Notes under the pieces: generated by a model | Databases searched by the model: none | Told to the model about the DNA's origin: nothing | The model's input: the letters and a program-made list of their open reading frames with translations, nothing else | Part shown: positions 8,330 to 16,703 of the stretch, piece after piece | How positions within the stretch are numbered: the stretch's first letter is position 1 | Layout of the letters: every line of letters begins with the position of its first letter | Translations under genes and position numbers: made by a program | From: GAS188 sp963794475 | Lineage (GTDB): Bacteria > Pseudomonadota > Alphaproteobacteria > Rhizobiales > Beijerinckiaceae | Reading direction: 5' to 3' | DNA: 64,000 bases | NCBI GenBank assembly: GCA_963794475.1 | Contig: CAWCDW010000003.1 | Location: 186,001-250,000, forward strand

Positions 8330-9121
8330 TTGTCCATCGCCGTCCAGGTCGCACAACATCTTCCCTTTTTGCGACGCTTTGCCCGTGCTTTGACGGGGAG
8401 CCAAGCCGAGGGGGATGACCAAGTCGTGCGTCTTCTCGAGGGATTACTGGCCGATTCCAGCCTTCTCCCGACTGACCTGCCGACAAAACTCGGCCTTTAT
8501 AGGGTTTTTGTGAGGATGCGGCGCGCCGCCGTCAATCGCCTGAAAACTCTCGAGGAAAAAGGAAAGCTTTCGCAAGCCGAAGCCCGGTTGAGCCATCTGA
8601 CGCCGCTTTCGCGCGAGGCCTTTCTCCTCACCACGGTCGAGGAATTCAGCATCGAGGATGCGGCGCGTATCCTGGAATGCAGCGAGGCAAGGGTGCGCGA
8701 GCTTGTCGAGGAAGCCGGGCGCGAGATTACCCGGCAAGTCGCGACGGAGGTGCTGATCATCGAGGATGAGCCGATGATCGCCATCGACATCGAGACGATC
8801 GTGCAAAGCCTCGGCCACCGTGTGCATGGAATCGCGCGGACGCATGATGAATCCATCGCGCTCTTCAAATCCGGCTCGCCGGGGCTCGTGCTCGCCGATA
8901 TCCAGCTCGCAGACGGCAGCTCGGGGCTCGAGGCCGTGAACGAGCTTTTGCGGCTGCGCGAAGTTCCCGTGATCTTCATCACCTCCTTTCCGGAGCGCCT
9001 GTTGACGGGCGAAAGGCCCGAGCCGACCTTTCTGCTGACGAAACCCTATCAGCCGGACACCGTGCGCGCGACGATCAGCCAAGCGCTTTTCTTCGACGAA
9101 CGCTCACACGCTGCGGGCTGA
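8330..9121 (+). CDS. phyR: PhyR general stress response regulator
   Basis: A 263-residue protein with an N-terminal sigma-like domain (residues 1-135) and a C-terminal receiver domain. The sigma-like part opens H-L-P-F-L-R-R-F-A-R-A-L-T-G-S-Q, the PhyR signature. In the receiver, acidic E145/D146, phospho-acceptor D190, S219 and K238 are all present. When phosphorylated it binds NepR and frees EcfG. The start is TTG at 8330, chosen because it gives the expected PhyR N-terminus and has a GGAGGGAGG RBS. It is divergent from nepR. The cognate histidine kinase is not in this window. Confidence 0.94.
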   Translation: MSIAVQVAQHLPFLRRFARALTGSQAEGDDQVVRLLEGLLADSSLLPTDLPTKLGLYRVFVRMRRAAVNRLKTLEEKGKLSQAEARLSHLTPLSREAFLLTTVEEFSIEDAARILECSEARVRELVEEAGREITRQVATEVLIIEDEPMIAIDIETIVQSLGHRVHGIARTHDESIALFKSGSPGLVLADIQLADGSSGLEAVNELLRLREVPVIFITSFPERLLTGERPEPTFLLTKPYQPDTVRATISQALFFDERSHAAG

Positions 9122-9213
9122 GAATTGGCGCTCGTTGCGCATGTGACTTCGATTCACGCCATCCTCCATCAAGCCGGCGTGAAACCGCCGACGCACGCTC
9201 GCGGGAATGGCCG

Positions 9214-10566
9214 ATGCCTTCCCTGATCCAGGCACGCATGGCGTCTTCCGCCGAAATGCCGGCGGTCTTCGCCGACGAGGCGCTGATCGCCCATGCGCTT
9301 GCCTTCGAGGCCGGCTTGGCTGAAGCCGAAGCCGAATGCGGCGTCATTCCGCAAAGCGCCGCCCGCTCCATCGCGGAAGCGGCCCGGGCGCTCACATGCG
9401 ATCCAAGCGAGCTTGCCGAAGCCGCCGCGCATGCCGGCACGCTCGCCATTCCGCTGGTGAAGCGGCTCGGCGAGGCGGTGGCGAATATCGATCGCGATGC
9501 CGCGGGGCATGTGCATTTCGGCGCCACGAGCCAAGACCTCGCGGACACGGCCCTGGTGCTGCAGCTTCGTGCCGCCTGCGCGCTCTTGAAGCGCGATCTC
9601 GCGCGCCTCGCCGAGGCGCTGGCGGCGCTCACCGAGAAGCATCGCGGCACGGTGATGTTGGCGCGCACGCTGATGCAGCCGGCCTTGCCGACGAGCTTTT
9701 CCGTCAAAGCCGCGTCCTGGCTGATCGGCGTCGAAGACGGTCTCTCGCGCCTCTCGCGCGAAAGCGAGCACGCGCTCACCCTTCAGCTCGGCGGCGCGGC
9801 GGGCACGTTGTCGGCGCTCGGCGACAAGGGCGTGGAGGTGGCACGACGCCTCGCCTCGCGCCTCGGCCTCGCGCTCGCGCCCATGCCCTGGCACACGCGG
9901 CGCGACGCCATCGCGGGTCTCGGCAGCGCGCTCGGCATCCTCACCGGCACGCTCGGCAAGATCGCCCGCGATCTCTCCTTGCTGTCGCAAGCCGAGATCG
10001 GGGAAGCGGCCGAACCCTCCGGCCAGGGGCGCGGCGGCTCGTCCACCATGCCGCATAAGCAAAACCCCATCGGCTCCATGGTGGCGCTCGCGGCCGCGAC
10101 CCGAGCACCGGGCCTTGTCGCGACCCTTCTTTCCGCCATGGTGCAGGAGCATGAGCGGGCGCTCGGCGGCTGGCAGGCCGAAGCGCCGACGCTCGCCGCG
10201 CTGTTCGAGGCGGCCCATGGCGCCGCCTGCGCCATGGCCGAGGCGATCAGCGGCCTCAAGGTCGACACCGGCGCGATGCGGCGCAACCTCGAGCGCCTGA
10301 ACGGCCTCGTTCTCGCCGAGCGTCTCATGCTGGCGCTGGCGCCGAGGCTCGGGCGAAACGAGGCGCATCACGCGGTCGAGACTTTGTCGAGGCGCGCCGT
10401 GGCGGAGAACCGCCAATTGCGCGACTTGGCGCTTGCCGAGAAATCGATCACGGCCGAGCTTTCGCCCGCGCTCATCACCCAAATCTTCGACCCCTCCACC
10501 TATCTCGGCGCGAGCGGGGCCTTCATCGACAACGCGCTTGCGATCCATCGGCGGCGCGTGGGATGA
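9214..10566 (+). CDS. pcaB: 3-carboxy-cis,cis-muconate cycloisomerase
   Basis: A 450-residue member of the fumarase/adenylosuccinate lyase superfamily. The signature G-S-S-T-M-P-H-K-Q-N-P is near residue 275, and the early H-F-G-A-T-S-Q-D motif is near residue 107. These, plus the pca gene directly downstream, identify PcaB of the protocatechuate branch of the beta-ketoadipate pathway. It converts 3-carboxymuconate to 4-carboxymuconolactone. Cytosolic. Adenylosuccinate lyase is ruled out by context. No pcaGH is in the window. Confidence 0.9.
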   Translation: MPSLIQARMASSAEMPAVFADEALIAHALAFEAGLAEAEAECGVIPQSAARSIAEAARALTCDPSELAEAAAHAGTLAIPLVKRLGEAVANIDRDAAGHVHFGATSQDLADTALVLQLRAACALLKRDLARLAEALAALTEKHRGTVMLARTLMQPALPTSFSVKAASWLIGVEDGLSRLSRESEHALTLQLGGAAGTLSALGDKGVEVARRLASRLGLALAPMPWHTRRDAIAGLGSALGILTGTLGKIARDLSLLSQAEIGEAAEPSGQGRGGSSTMPHKQNPIGSMVALAAATRAPGLVATLLSAMVQEHERALGGWQAEAPTLAALFEAAHGAACAMAEAISGLKVDTGAMRRNLERLNGLVLAERLMLALAPRLGRNEAHHAVETLSRRAVAENRQLRDLALAEKSITAELSPALITQIFDPSTYLGASGAFIDNALAIHRRRVG

Positions 10567-10600
10567 GGTACGCGCTCATCAGGCGTGAAGGAGCAAACTC

Positions 10601-11788
10601 ATGGCTTTCGTGATGCAGGACAAGGTGCGCCTTTATTGGCGCGCCGATGGAGATGAAGGAAAGCCGCCGCTCCTTCTTCTGAATTCGCTCGGCACCGATC
10701 ACGCCATGTGGGATGGGGTGATGCCTCTCCTGACGCGCGATTTCCGCGTGCTGCGCATGGACACGCGCGGCCATGGCGCGTCGGACGCGCCCAAGGGCGA
10801 TTACACGCTATCGATGCTCGCGCAGGACGCTCTGGCCGTGCTCGACGCGGCAGGCGTCGCGCGCGCGCATGTTTGCGGGCTGTCGATGGGTGGCATGACG
10901 GCCCTCGAGCTTGCAATCGAGCATCCCGAGCGTGTCGAGAAGATCGTCGGCGCGAACACCTCCGCGCAAATGTCGCCCGATCTCATGCGCGAGCGCGCGG
11001 CCCTGGTGCGCCAGAAAGGCATGCAGGCCGTGATCGACGCGGTGCTCGGCCGCTTCTTCACGCAAGGCTTCCTCGACAGGAAGCCGCCGCTCCTCGGCAG
11101 CACGCGGGCGACCGCGCTGGCGACCGATCCTGAAGGCTATGCCGCCTGCTGCATGGCGATCGCCGGAATGAAGATCAAGGATAAGCTCGCGCGCGTGAAG
11201 GCGCCGCTCCTCGTGATCAATGGCGCGCAAGACGTCTCGACGCCGCCGGCGGAACATGGCGAGCGCATCGCCACCGCCGTCGCGGGCGCAACATCGGTGA
11301 TGCTCGATGCCGCTCATCTTTCGGCGGTCGAGCAGCCTGAAGCCTTCGGCGGCGCCGTCCTCGCCTTCCTTGCCGGCGCCAAGGGCGACGAGGATCTTTC
11401 GACGGCACGCGAAACGCTCTTCGAGGCGGGGCTCGTCATGCGGCGCGCGGTGCTCGGGGATGAATGGGTCGACAAGTCGCTCGCCTCGCGCAACGCGCTG
11501 ACCGGGGAGTTCCAGAACTTCATCACGCGCATCGCCTGGGGAGAAATCTGGACGAGGCCGGGGCTCGACCAGCGCACGCGGCGCCTGCTGGTGCTCGCCA
11601 TCACGGCCTCGCTCAGCCGCTGGGAAGAGTTTTGCCTGCATCTGCGTGCGGGGGTAGAGCAAGGCTCGCTCACGCTCGAGGATGTCAAGGAAGCGCTGAT
11701 GCAAATCGCCATCTATGCCGGCGTCCCGGCCGCCAACACCGGCATGCACCACGCCCAAACCATATTGAAGGCCGCGGGCAAGCTCTGA
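10601..11788 (+). CDS. pcaL: Fused 3-oxoadipate enol-lactonase / 4-carboxymuconolactone decarboxylase (PcaL type)
   Basis: A 395-residue two-domain enzyme. Residues 1-262 are an alpha/beta-hydrolase with nucleophile S95 in G-L-S-M-G-G, an acid in N-G-A-Q-D and a histidine in D-A-A-H-L. Residues 275-395 are a carboxymuconolactone decarboxylase domain with L-V-L-A-I-T-A-S-L-S-R-W-E-E-F and A-G-V-P-A-A-N-T-G. The fusion performs two successive steps, decarboxylation of 4-carboxymuconolactone and hydrolysis of the enol-lactone, to give 3-oxoadipate. Separate pcaD and pcaC genes are common in other bacteria. It follows pcaB by 34 bases with an AAGGAG-like RBS. Confidence 0.9.
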   Translation: MAFVMQDKVRLYWRADGDEGKPPLLLLNSLGTDHAMWDGVMPLLTRDFRVLRMDTRGHGASDAPKGDYTLSMLAQDALAVLDAAGVARAHVCGLSMGGMTALELAIEHPERVEKIVGANTSAQMSPDLMRERAALVRQKGMQAVIDAVLGRFFTQGFLDRKPPLLGSTRATALATDPEGYAACCMAIAGMKIKDKLARVKAPLLVINGAQDVSTPPAEHGERIATAVAGATSVMLDAAHLSAVEQPEAFGGAVLAFLAGAKGDEDLSTARETLFEAGLVMRRAVLGDEWVDKSLASRNALTGEFQNFITRIAWGEIWTRPGLDQRTRRLLVLAITASLSRWEEFCLHLRAGVEQGSLTLEDVKEALMQIAIYAGVPAANTGMHHAQTILKAAGKL

Positions 11789-11789
11789 C

Positions 11790-12470
11790 ATGACCGCGGC
11801 TCCCGCCGAGGCCTGCATGACCGACCCGTTCCTGACGATCGCCGCGATCGGCATCGTTCCGGTCATTGCCATCGAAAGCGCCGAGGATGCCGTCGCGCTC
11901 GCCGACGCGCTCCTCGAAGGCGGCCTGCCGGTCGCCGAGATCACCTTCCGCACGCCGGCGGCGGCACCGGTGCTCGCGAAGCTTTCGGCCGACCGGCCGC
12001 AACTCCTTGCCGGCGCGGGCACCGTGCTCGACCTGGCCTCGCTCGAAGCGGCGCGCGGCAGCGGCGCGCGCTTTGGCCTCGCGCCCGGCTTTGATGCGCG
12101 CATCGTCGAGGCCGCCGCCAAGGCGAAGCTTCCCTTCGCGCCGGGCGTCATGACGCCGAGCGACGTGTCGGCGGCGGTGGCGCTTGGCGTGCGCATCATG
12201 AAGTTCTTCCCGGCCGGCACGGCCGGCGGGCCGAAAGCGCTCGAGGCGATCGCCGCTCCCTTCGCGCATCTTGGCCTCTCCTTCATCCCGACCGGAGGCG
12301 TAAGCCTCGACAATCTCGGCGATTGGCTGAAGCTCAAAAGCGTGATCGCGGTCGGCGGCACCTGGATCGCGCGCGCGCAAGACATCAGGGAAGGCCGTTT
12401 CTCCGAGATCGCGAAGAACGCGCGTGCCTCCGTCGAGAAGGCGAAGGCGCTGCGAGAGGCGCGTGGCTAA
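11790..12470 (+). CDS. eda: KDPG/KHG aldolase (bifunctional 4-hydroxy-2-oxoglutarate / 2-keto-3-deoxy-6-phosphogluconate aldolase)
   Basis: A class I aldolase of about 226 residues. Key motifs are V-A-E-I-T-F-R-T with the catalytic Glu, A-G-A-G-T-V-L, and I-M-K-F-F-P-A with the Schiff-base lysine. It cleaves KDPG to pyruvate and glyceraldehyde 3-phosphate, the last step of the Entner-Doudoroff pathway. The start is either ATG 11790, one base after the pcaL stop, or ATG 11817, which gives the more usual N-terminus. The 3' end overlaps gluQ. No edd gene is nearby. Confidence 0.9.
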   Translation: MTAAPAEACMTDPFLTIAAIGIVPVIAIESAEDAVALADALLEGGLPVAEITFRTPAAAPVLAKLSADRPQLLAGAGTVLDLASLEAARGSGARFGLAPGFDARIVEAAAKAKLPFAPGVMTPSDVSAAVALGVRIMKFFPAGTAGGPKALEAIAAPFAHLGLSFIPTGGVSLDNLGDWLKLKSVIAVGGTWIARAQDIREGRFSEIAKNARASVEKAKALREARG

Positions 12471-13374
12471 GGAGGCGGCTGGGGCGGGCGTGTTTCGCTT
12501 CGCCCCGAGCCCCAACGGCTATCTGCATCTTGGCCACGCGCTCTCGGCGCTCATCAACGCGGATGCGGCGCGAAGCTGCGGCGGAAAGCTTCTCCTGCGC
12601 ATCGAGGATATCGACCCGGCGCGCTGCCGCCCGGAATTCGAGGCGGCGATCCTCGAGGATCTCGAATGGCTCGGCATGGCTTTCGAGCGGCCGGTGTGGC
12701 GCCAGAGCGAGCATCTGGCGCTTCACCGCGAGCGCTTCGAGGCGCTCGAGCGCCGCGGCCTCGTCTATCCCTGCTTTTGCTCGCGCGCGACGCTCGGCCG
12801 CGCCGTTGCCGAGCGCGAAACGCGAGACGGCGAGAAATGGCCGCGCGATCCCGACGGCGCCTTTCTCTACCCGGGGATTTGTCGCGAGCTCGAGCCGAAC
12901 GAGGCCGCCAAGCGCGTCCGCGCCGGAGAGCCGCATGCCTGGCGCCTTCGCACGGCAGAGGCAAGCGCGCTCGCCGGCCGGCTCACCTGGCGCGAGCATG
13001 AAGGAGCGGAGCCCGCGTCACCCTGGCGCGCGATCGAGGCTGATCCATCGGCCTGGGGCGATGTGATCTTGCTGCGCCGCGACGCGCCTTCGAGCTACCA
13101 CCTCGCCGTCACGGTCGATGACGCGGCGCAAGGCGTGACGCAAGTGGTGCGCGGCATGGACTTGCGTGCGGCCACTTCGATCCACCGGCTTTTGCAAGAG
13201 CTGCTTGGGCTTCCCGAGCCCGGCTATCACCACCACCGGCTCGTTCTCGACGAGGATGGGCGCAAGCTCTCGAAGAGCATCGCCTCGACCAGCCTGCGCG
13301 GGTTGCGGGCGAGCGGGATGACACCGCGCGACGTTCGCAAACTGATCGCAACAGGACCTACCCCTCTGGCCTGA
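12463..13374 (+). CDS. gluQ: Glutamyl-Q tRNA(Asp) synthetase
   Basis: A 303-residue truncated glutamyl-tRNA synthetase lacking the anticodon-binding domain. The class I signature A-P-S-P-N-G-Y-L-H-L-G-H-A is near residue 12, the zinc-binding set C-F-C with a later Y-P-G-I-C is in the middle, and K-L-S-K-S near residue 268 is the KMSKS loop. These are typical of GluQRS, which attaches glutamate to queuosine at position 34 of tRNA(Asp). The GTG start at 12463 overlaps the eda stop by eight bases and places the signature at the usual distance. Confidence 0.9.
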   Translation: MAKEAAGAGVFRFAPSPNGYLHLGHALSALINADAARSCGGKLLLRIEDIDPARCRPEFEAAILEDLEWLGMAFERPVWRQSEHLALHRERFEALERRGLVYPCFCSRATLGRAVAERETRDGEKWPRDPDGAFLYPGICRELEPNEAAKRVRAGEPHAWRLRTAEASALAGRLTWREHEGAEPASPWRAIEADPSAWGDVILLRRDAPSSYHLAVTVDDAAQGVTQVVRGMDLRAATSIHRLLQELLGLPEPGYHHHRLVLDEDGRKLSKSIASTSLRGLRASGMTPRDVRKLIATGPTPLA

Positions 13375-13404
13375 GATGACAAGCTGGGGAGCGCCGCCGA
13401 CCCA

Positions 13405-15186
13405 TCAATCGGGCAGGCCGGCTTTGCGAAGCCCCTCGACATAGCGCTCGAGGATGGCCTTGTCGCGATATGGTGGGCGCTCGCGCCATACGCTGATCTT
13501 GAATGTGGGGTGAAGGCGCAAGACCTCATGCGCCGCGGCTTCAGCCTCGCGCATCATTCCGAGATGGGCATAGTTTGCCGCGAGAATGCGTTGGCCTTCG
13601 GACGGATCGTGCATGCGCTTGACCGTCGCGATCGCGTCCTCCGACTGCCCGAGCGTGTCGTAGGCGTCCGCCAGATACCAGAGGTACCAGTCAGGATAGT
13701 GCGGATTGAGCCGCATCGCCTTGTGCATGAGCTCGACCGAGCGCTGCGGTTGTTCGACGTAGGCGAGGGCATCGGCGTATTCGGCGATGATGTCGCTGTC
13801 GTTTGGATTGAGCGCCAGGGCCTGCCCGTATTCCGCAATGGCTTCCTCATGTTGCCGGCGGTAGAGCTTGGCGTAGCCGAGCTCGGCGAAACCGCGCGCA
13901 TCGAGGCGGTCGAATTCCTTCGCCCGACGCGCGAATACGATCGCGGATTCGAGTGATCTCTGGGGCGCTGACGACCAAGCATAACGCCAGTCGAGATTAT
14001 GCGTTCGCGACAAGGCGCTGTGCGCGCGGCTGTATTCAGGCGCATATTCGAGAGCTTCCTCGAAGAGCCGGCGAGCATGCCAATTTCCCGCCTTGGTGAA
14101 TTTGAGGATCAAATGCTGCCCCCGCAAAACCAGCCCATAGGCGCGCATGTCGCGGGGATAAGGCGATTGTTGCCGCCACTCCGCCAAGTCGATCTGGATC
14201 GATAGCCGGGAGGCGACGGCGCCGGCGATCTCCTCCTGCACGTCGAAAAGCTCGTCGAGGTCGAGCTTAAATCGGTCGGACCAGAGCACGCTTTCGGTTG
14301 CCGCATCGATCAGCTCGAAGGCGATGCGAAGGCGTTCCCCGGCCCGGCGGAGACTTCCCCAAAGGATATAGCGGACGCCCAATTGCCGTTGGACGACCTC
14401 GGCCGGAGCTGTGTTCAGGTTGAACAGAAAGGCCGAGTGCCGCGCGATCACCAGGAGATTTCGAAACCGGGAGAGGCTCGCGATGATATCTTCCGAGATG
14501 CCCAGGCAGAGATGATCGTTGCGCGGATCGCCGGAGAGGTTGGTGACGGCAAGCACCGCGATCGAGGGATTACGGACGGGCTCGCTCAGCGGCTCGTCGC
14601 GAGGCCGTACCGCCGCTCGCGTCGGCGCCGGCGCCGATTGCTCGACCGCGTAGATGTCGATGGGTTCGGAAAGGTTTTTAAGGCGGGGCTGACCCACCGA
14701 TCGCAACAACAGCCCTGATGACGCGGACTGCATCGCTGAACGAAACGCGCCGGTCACGAGGATGCCGCCGGGATCGGCCATGGCCTGAAGGCGCGCCGCG
14801 ACGTTGATGCAGTGGCCATAGGCGACGGTTTCGTGAAACGTCACCTCGCCGACATTGAGCCCGATGCGGAACTGGATGGGATCGCCGTCGCCCCAGACCG
14901 ACTGGTCGCGAAATTCGGTCTGGATTTGGACGGCGAACTGCAGCGCCCTGTCGGCGCTGTCGAACAGCGCCAGAATGCCATCGCCGGCGATCGCGGCGAT
15001 TTGGCCGCCGTAATCGCTGATCAGGCCGCGAAAAAGTTGAATGGATCGAGAGACTTGATCGACGCTTCCCCCTTCGTCCTGCTCCATGCGTCTGCTGAAC
15101 TCGACGACGTCGGCGATCAGCACGGCGGCGCGCTTCACCTCCCGATCGGTCGCCGCAACAGGGGTCATTGGTTTCGTGGATGCCAT
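13405..15186 (-). CDS. Class III adenylate/guanylate cyclase with TolB-like and TPR regions
   Basis: A 593-residue soluble protein. Residues 15-185 form a class III cyclase domain: metal-binding D26 and D69 and the transition-state pair N128/R132 (in I-N-V-A-A-R-L) are all intact. Residues 205-320 resemble the TolB-like/FlgO region (S-I-A-V-L-x-x-x-N-L-S-G-D) that commonly sits between such cyclases and TPR arrays. The remainder is TPR repeats, for example A-E-Y-G-Q-A-L-A-L-N-P-N. Many rhizobia carry families of such genes; individual roles are mostly unknown. It is divergent from the frameshifted acetyltransferase gene. Confidence 0.88.
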   Translation of the reverse strand: MASTKPMTPVAATDREVKRAAVLIADVVEFSRRMEQDEGGSVDQVSRSIQLFRGLISDYGGQIAAIAGDGILALFDSADRALQFAVQIQTEFRDQSVWGDGDPIQFRIGLNVGEVTFHETVAYGHCINVAARLQAMADPGGILVTGAFRSAMQSASSGLLLRSVGQPRLKNLSEPIDIYAVEQSAPAPTRAAVRPRDEPLSEPVRNPSIAVLAVTNLSGDPRNDHLCLGISEDIIASLSRFRNLLVIARHSAFLFNLNTAPAEVVQRQLGVRYILWGSLRRAGERLRIAFELIDAATESVLWSDRFKLDLDELFDVQEEIAGAVASRLSIQIDLAEWRQQSPYPRDMRAYGLVLRGQHLILKFTKAGNWHARRLFEEALEYAPEYSRAHSALSRTHNLDWRYAWSSAPQRSLESAIVFARRAKEFDRLDARGFAELGYAKLYRRQHEEAIAEYGQALALNPNDSDIIAEYADALAYVEQPQRSVELMHKAMRLNPHYPDWYLWYLADAYDTLGQSEDAIATVKRMHDPSEGQRILAANYAHLGMMREAEAAAHEVLRLHPTFKISVWRERPPYRDKAILERYVEGLRKAGLPD

Positions 15187-15327
15187 GGCCTCGCCGCCAG
15201 AAGGACAATCCGCAATGCCGAATATTACCTGAATTTAGGCCGCGCGAAAGGAGGTCGAGAAGATACTTCTTAATATTGCGCCGCTATATTGCGATTCGCC
15301 GCGTCGAGGGAGGAAAATTCAAAGGTG

Positions 15328-15826
15328 ATGCGCGAGGGGCCTCTCCGCGGGGGAACGACGAACTGCAAGCCGCGGCGGGAGAACGAACTCCGGTTGCGGC
15401 CGGCAAGGCTCGGCGATTACGCCTTCGCCCTCTCGCTTTACCTCGAAGGGGCGCAGATGCATTTGTCGAGGATCGGCCAATGGAACCGGCCTCGGATCGT
15501 CTCGAAATTCCGCCAGGGCTACAAGCTGGCGCCGGCGCAGGTGATTTGCGCCGGCGACAAACGAATCGGTTGGATTCAAGTGGCCGATTTCGTCGACCAC
15601 ATGCACCTGCGGCAAATCCATCTCGTCCGGGAAGTCGCGCGGAAAGGGAATCGGCACGCGGCTCATGAGGGAGCTGCTTCAGCGCGCCGATGCGCTCGGG
15701 AAGTTCGTGACGCTCGACGTCATGCACGGCAACCCGGCGCGGTTTCTCTATCTGCGCCTCGGCTTCCGCCAAAGGAGCCAGAACGCGGCGACGCGCCAGA
15801 TGATCTGGCGCCCGCCACGGGGGTGA
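15328..15826 (+). pseudogene. GNAT acetyltransferase with a +1 frameshift
   Basis: The first frame, from ATG 15328, encodes L-R-L-R-P-A-R-L-G-D-Y and ends its family-like part at Q-I-H-L-V-R-E. Around 15633-15640 the coding continues in the next frame as S-R-G-K-G-I-G-T-R-L-M-R-E-L-L, the acetyl-CoA loop of GNAT enzymes, then G-N-P-A-R-F-L-Y-L-R-L-G-F, ending at TGA 15824-15826. One extra base restores or breaks the frame. It is either a recent pseudogene or a sequencing indel. If intact it would be a cytosolic N-acetyltransferase of about 166 residues; the substrate is unknown. Confidence 0.7.
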
Positions 15827-15878
15827 GGCGTCGTGTTCGAGCCGGCGAGCGGGAGAGCCCGACGGCCCGTCGCCGCTC

Positions 15879-16283
15879 TCAACGGTTGCGAAGGTTCGCG
15901 CCGCTCAGATTCGCTCCGCTGACGTTGGCTCCGCTCACATTCGCGCCGCTGACGTTGGCCCCGCTGAGATTGGCGCCGCTTCGGACGCCCAGATTCGCGC
16001 CGCTTCGGTCCGCCATGTCGGCGCCGCGAATCGCTGCCGCAAGCAGGATCTGCTCCAGTGGCCCGGCCTCCGTGTCGAGCCGAAGGGAAAAATCACCTTT
16101 TTCATATTCCCAGTAGACCAAATCTGAACCAGACGAGAATTCCCATTCTCTCGCAGCGACCCCCGCGCTCTGCATGCTCGACGTGATGCCGTTCGTGAAG
16201 TCGATCGGCCGCCCAGGTCCATGGACCACAAAAATGGATGGCCTAGGCAGGCTATAAACGGTACCTTCGAAAGCTGAATGCAT
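15879..16283 (-). CDS. Protein with C-terminal pentapeptide repeats
   Basis: A 134-residue reading frame. Residues 1-90 form an unrecognised domain with P-R-P-S-I-F-V-V-H-G-P-G-R. The last 35 residues are about seven pentapeptide repeats of the form S-G-A-N-L/V, which fold as a right-handed beta-helix. The frame is the same as that of the 101-residue ORF upstream, separated from it by two successive TAA codons and 27 coding-looking codons. No strong RBS precedes the ATG at 16283 (only GCGAGAA). It may be a separate gene or the detached end of a longer protein. It is the last minus-strand gene after the YcaO-TfuA fusion. Confidence 0.55.
   Translation of the reverse strand: MHSAFEGTVYSLPRPSIFVVHGPGRPIDFTNGITSSMQSAGVAAREWEFSSGSDLVYWEYEKGDFSLRLDTEAGPLEQILLAAAIRGADMADRSGANLGVRSGANLSGANVSGANVSGANVSGANLSGANLRNR
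15883..15990. repeat. Short tandem repeats of 15 bases encoding pentapeptides
   Basis: Seven imperfect copies of a 15-base unit, GCGCCGCTCAGATTC and near relatives on the plus strand. They encode A-N-L/V-S-G repeats on the minus strand. Such arrays expand and contract by slippage. Confidence 0.75.
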
Positions 16284-16367
16284 AAATTCTCGCGAGATGA
16301 ACTTTCCAGGAGGCTGCGAAATCTTGACCGGGTCCCGCGCCCACGTCCGCGTTTTGAGAAACGGTTA

Positions 16368-16673
16368 TTATTGTCGTAATGCGGACTCTGAGTCAATGTA
16401 TACCACACCGATGGGACTACTAAATACACCCACTGCTAACGGCTCGATTTCCATACCTTCATAAATATCGGCCAACGATGACAGGTTGGTTATGTTTGGG
16501 CTATTATAGACGCGTGTCTCCTGTAAAAATGACAATTGCGGTGGCCGTAGCTGATGTTCGAGGAAATTGTTTCTAGCGATTCTTATAGTTGTGTCATCAT
16601 ACGTATAGGTTAAATCTCTTAATAATCTACCGTACATCTTTGTACTTGATGGCGTTACCAACGTCTCGGTCAT
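16368..16673 (-). CDS. AT-rich 101-residue small protein, possible substrate of the YcaO-TfuA enzyme
   Basis: I do not recognise this family. The gene starts at ATG 16673 with a near-perfect SD (AAGGGAGG, six bases before the ATG), 30 bases after the metallopeptidase stop. It ends in TAATAA. The sequence is polar, without cysteine, transmembrane helix or signal peptide, and has a hydrophobic stretch near the C-terminus (A-V-G-V-F-S-S-P-I-G-V-V-Y-I). Its DNA is visibly richer in A and T than both flanks, suggesting separate origin. As the only small ORF with a strong RBS in the putative operon it is a candidate peptide substrate; it is longer than most RiPP precursors, so this is a guess. A small unrelated accessory protein is equally possible. 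Confidence 0.6.
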   Translation of the reverse strand: MTETLVTPSSTKMYGRLLRDLTYTYDDTTIRIARNNFLEHQLRPPQLSFLQETRVYNSPNITNLSSLADIYEGMEIEPLAVGVFSSPIGVVYIDSESALRQ

Positions 16674-16703
16674 ATTAGCCTCCCTTTCATGACGCCGAGC
16701 GAA

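Noticed and set aside
9169..10548. Long open frame on the minus strand opposite pcaB
   Set aside because: It is the antisense shadow of a high-GC gene; the protein is Arg/Gly-rich without family features, while pcaB has full catalytic motifs.
10808..12385. 525-codon open frame on the minus strand opposite pcaL and eda
   Set aside because: Spans two well-recognised genes on the other strand and shows no domain; composition is typical of antisense readings.
15886..15990. Tandem repeats first considered as a CRISPR-like array
   Set aside because: Units are contiguous 15-base copies without spacers and encode pentapeptide repeats; no cas genes are present.
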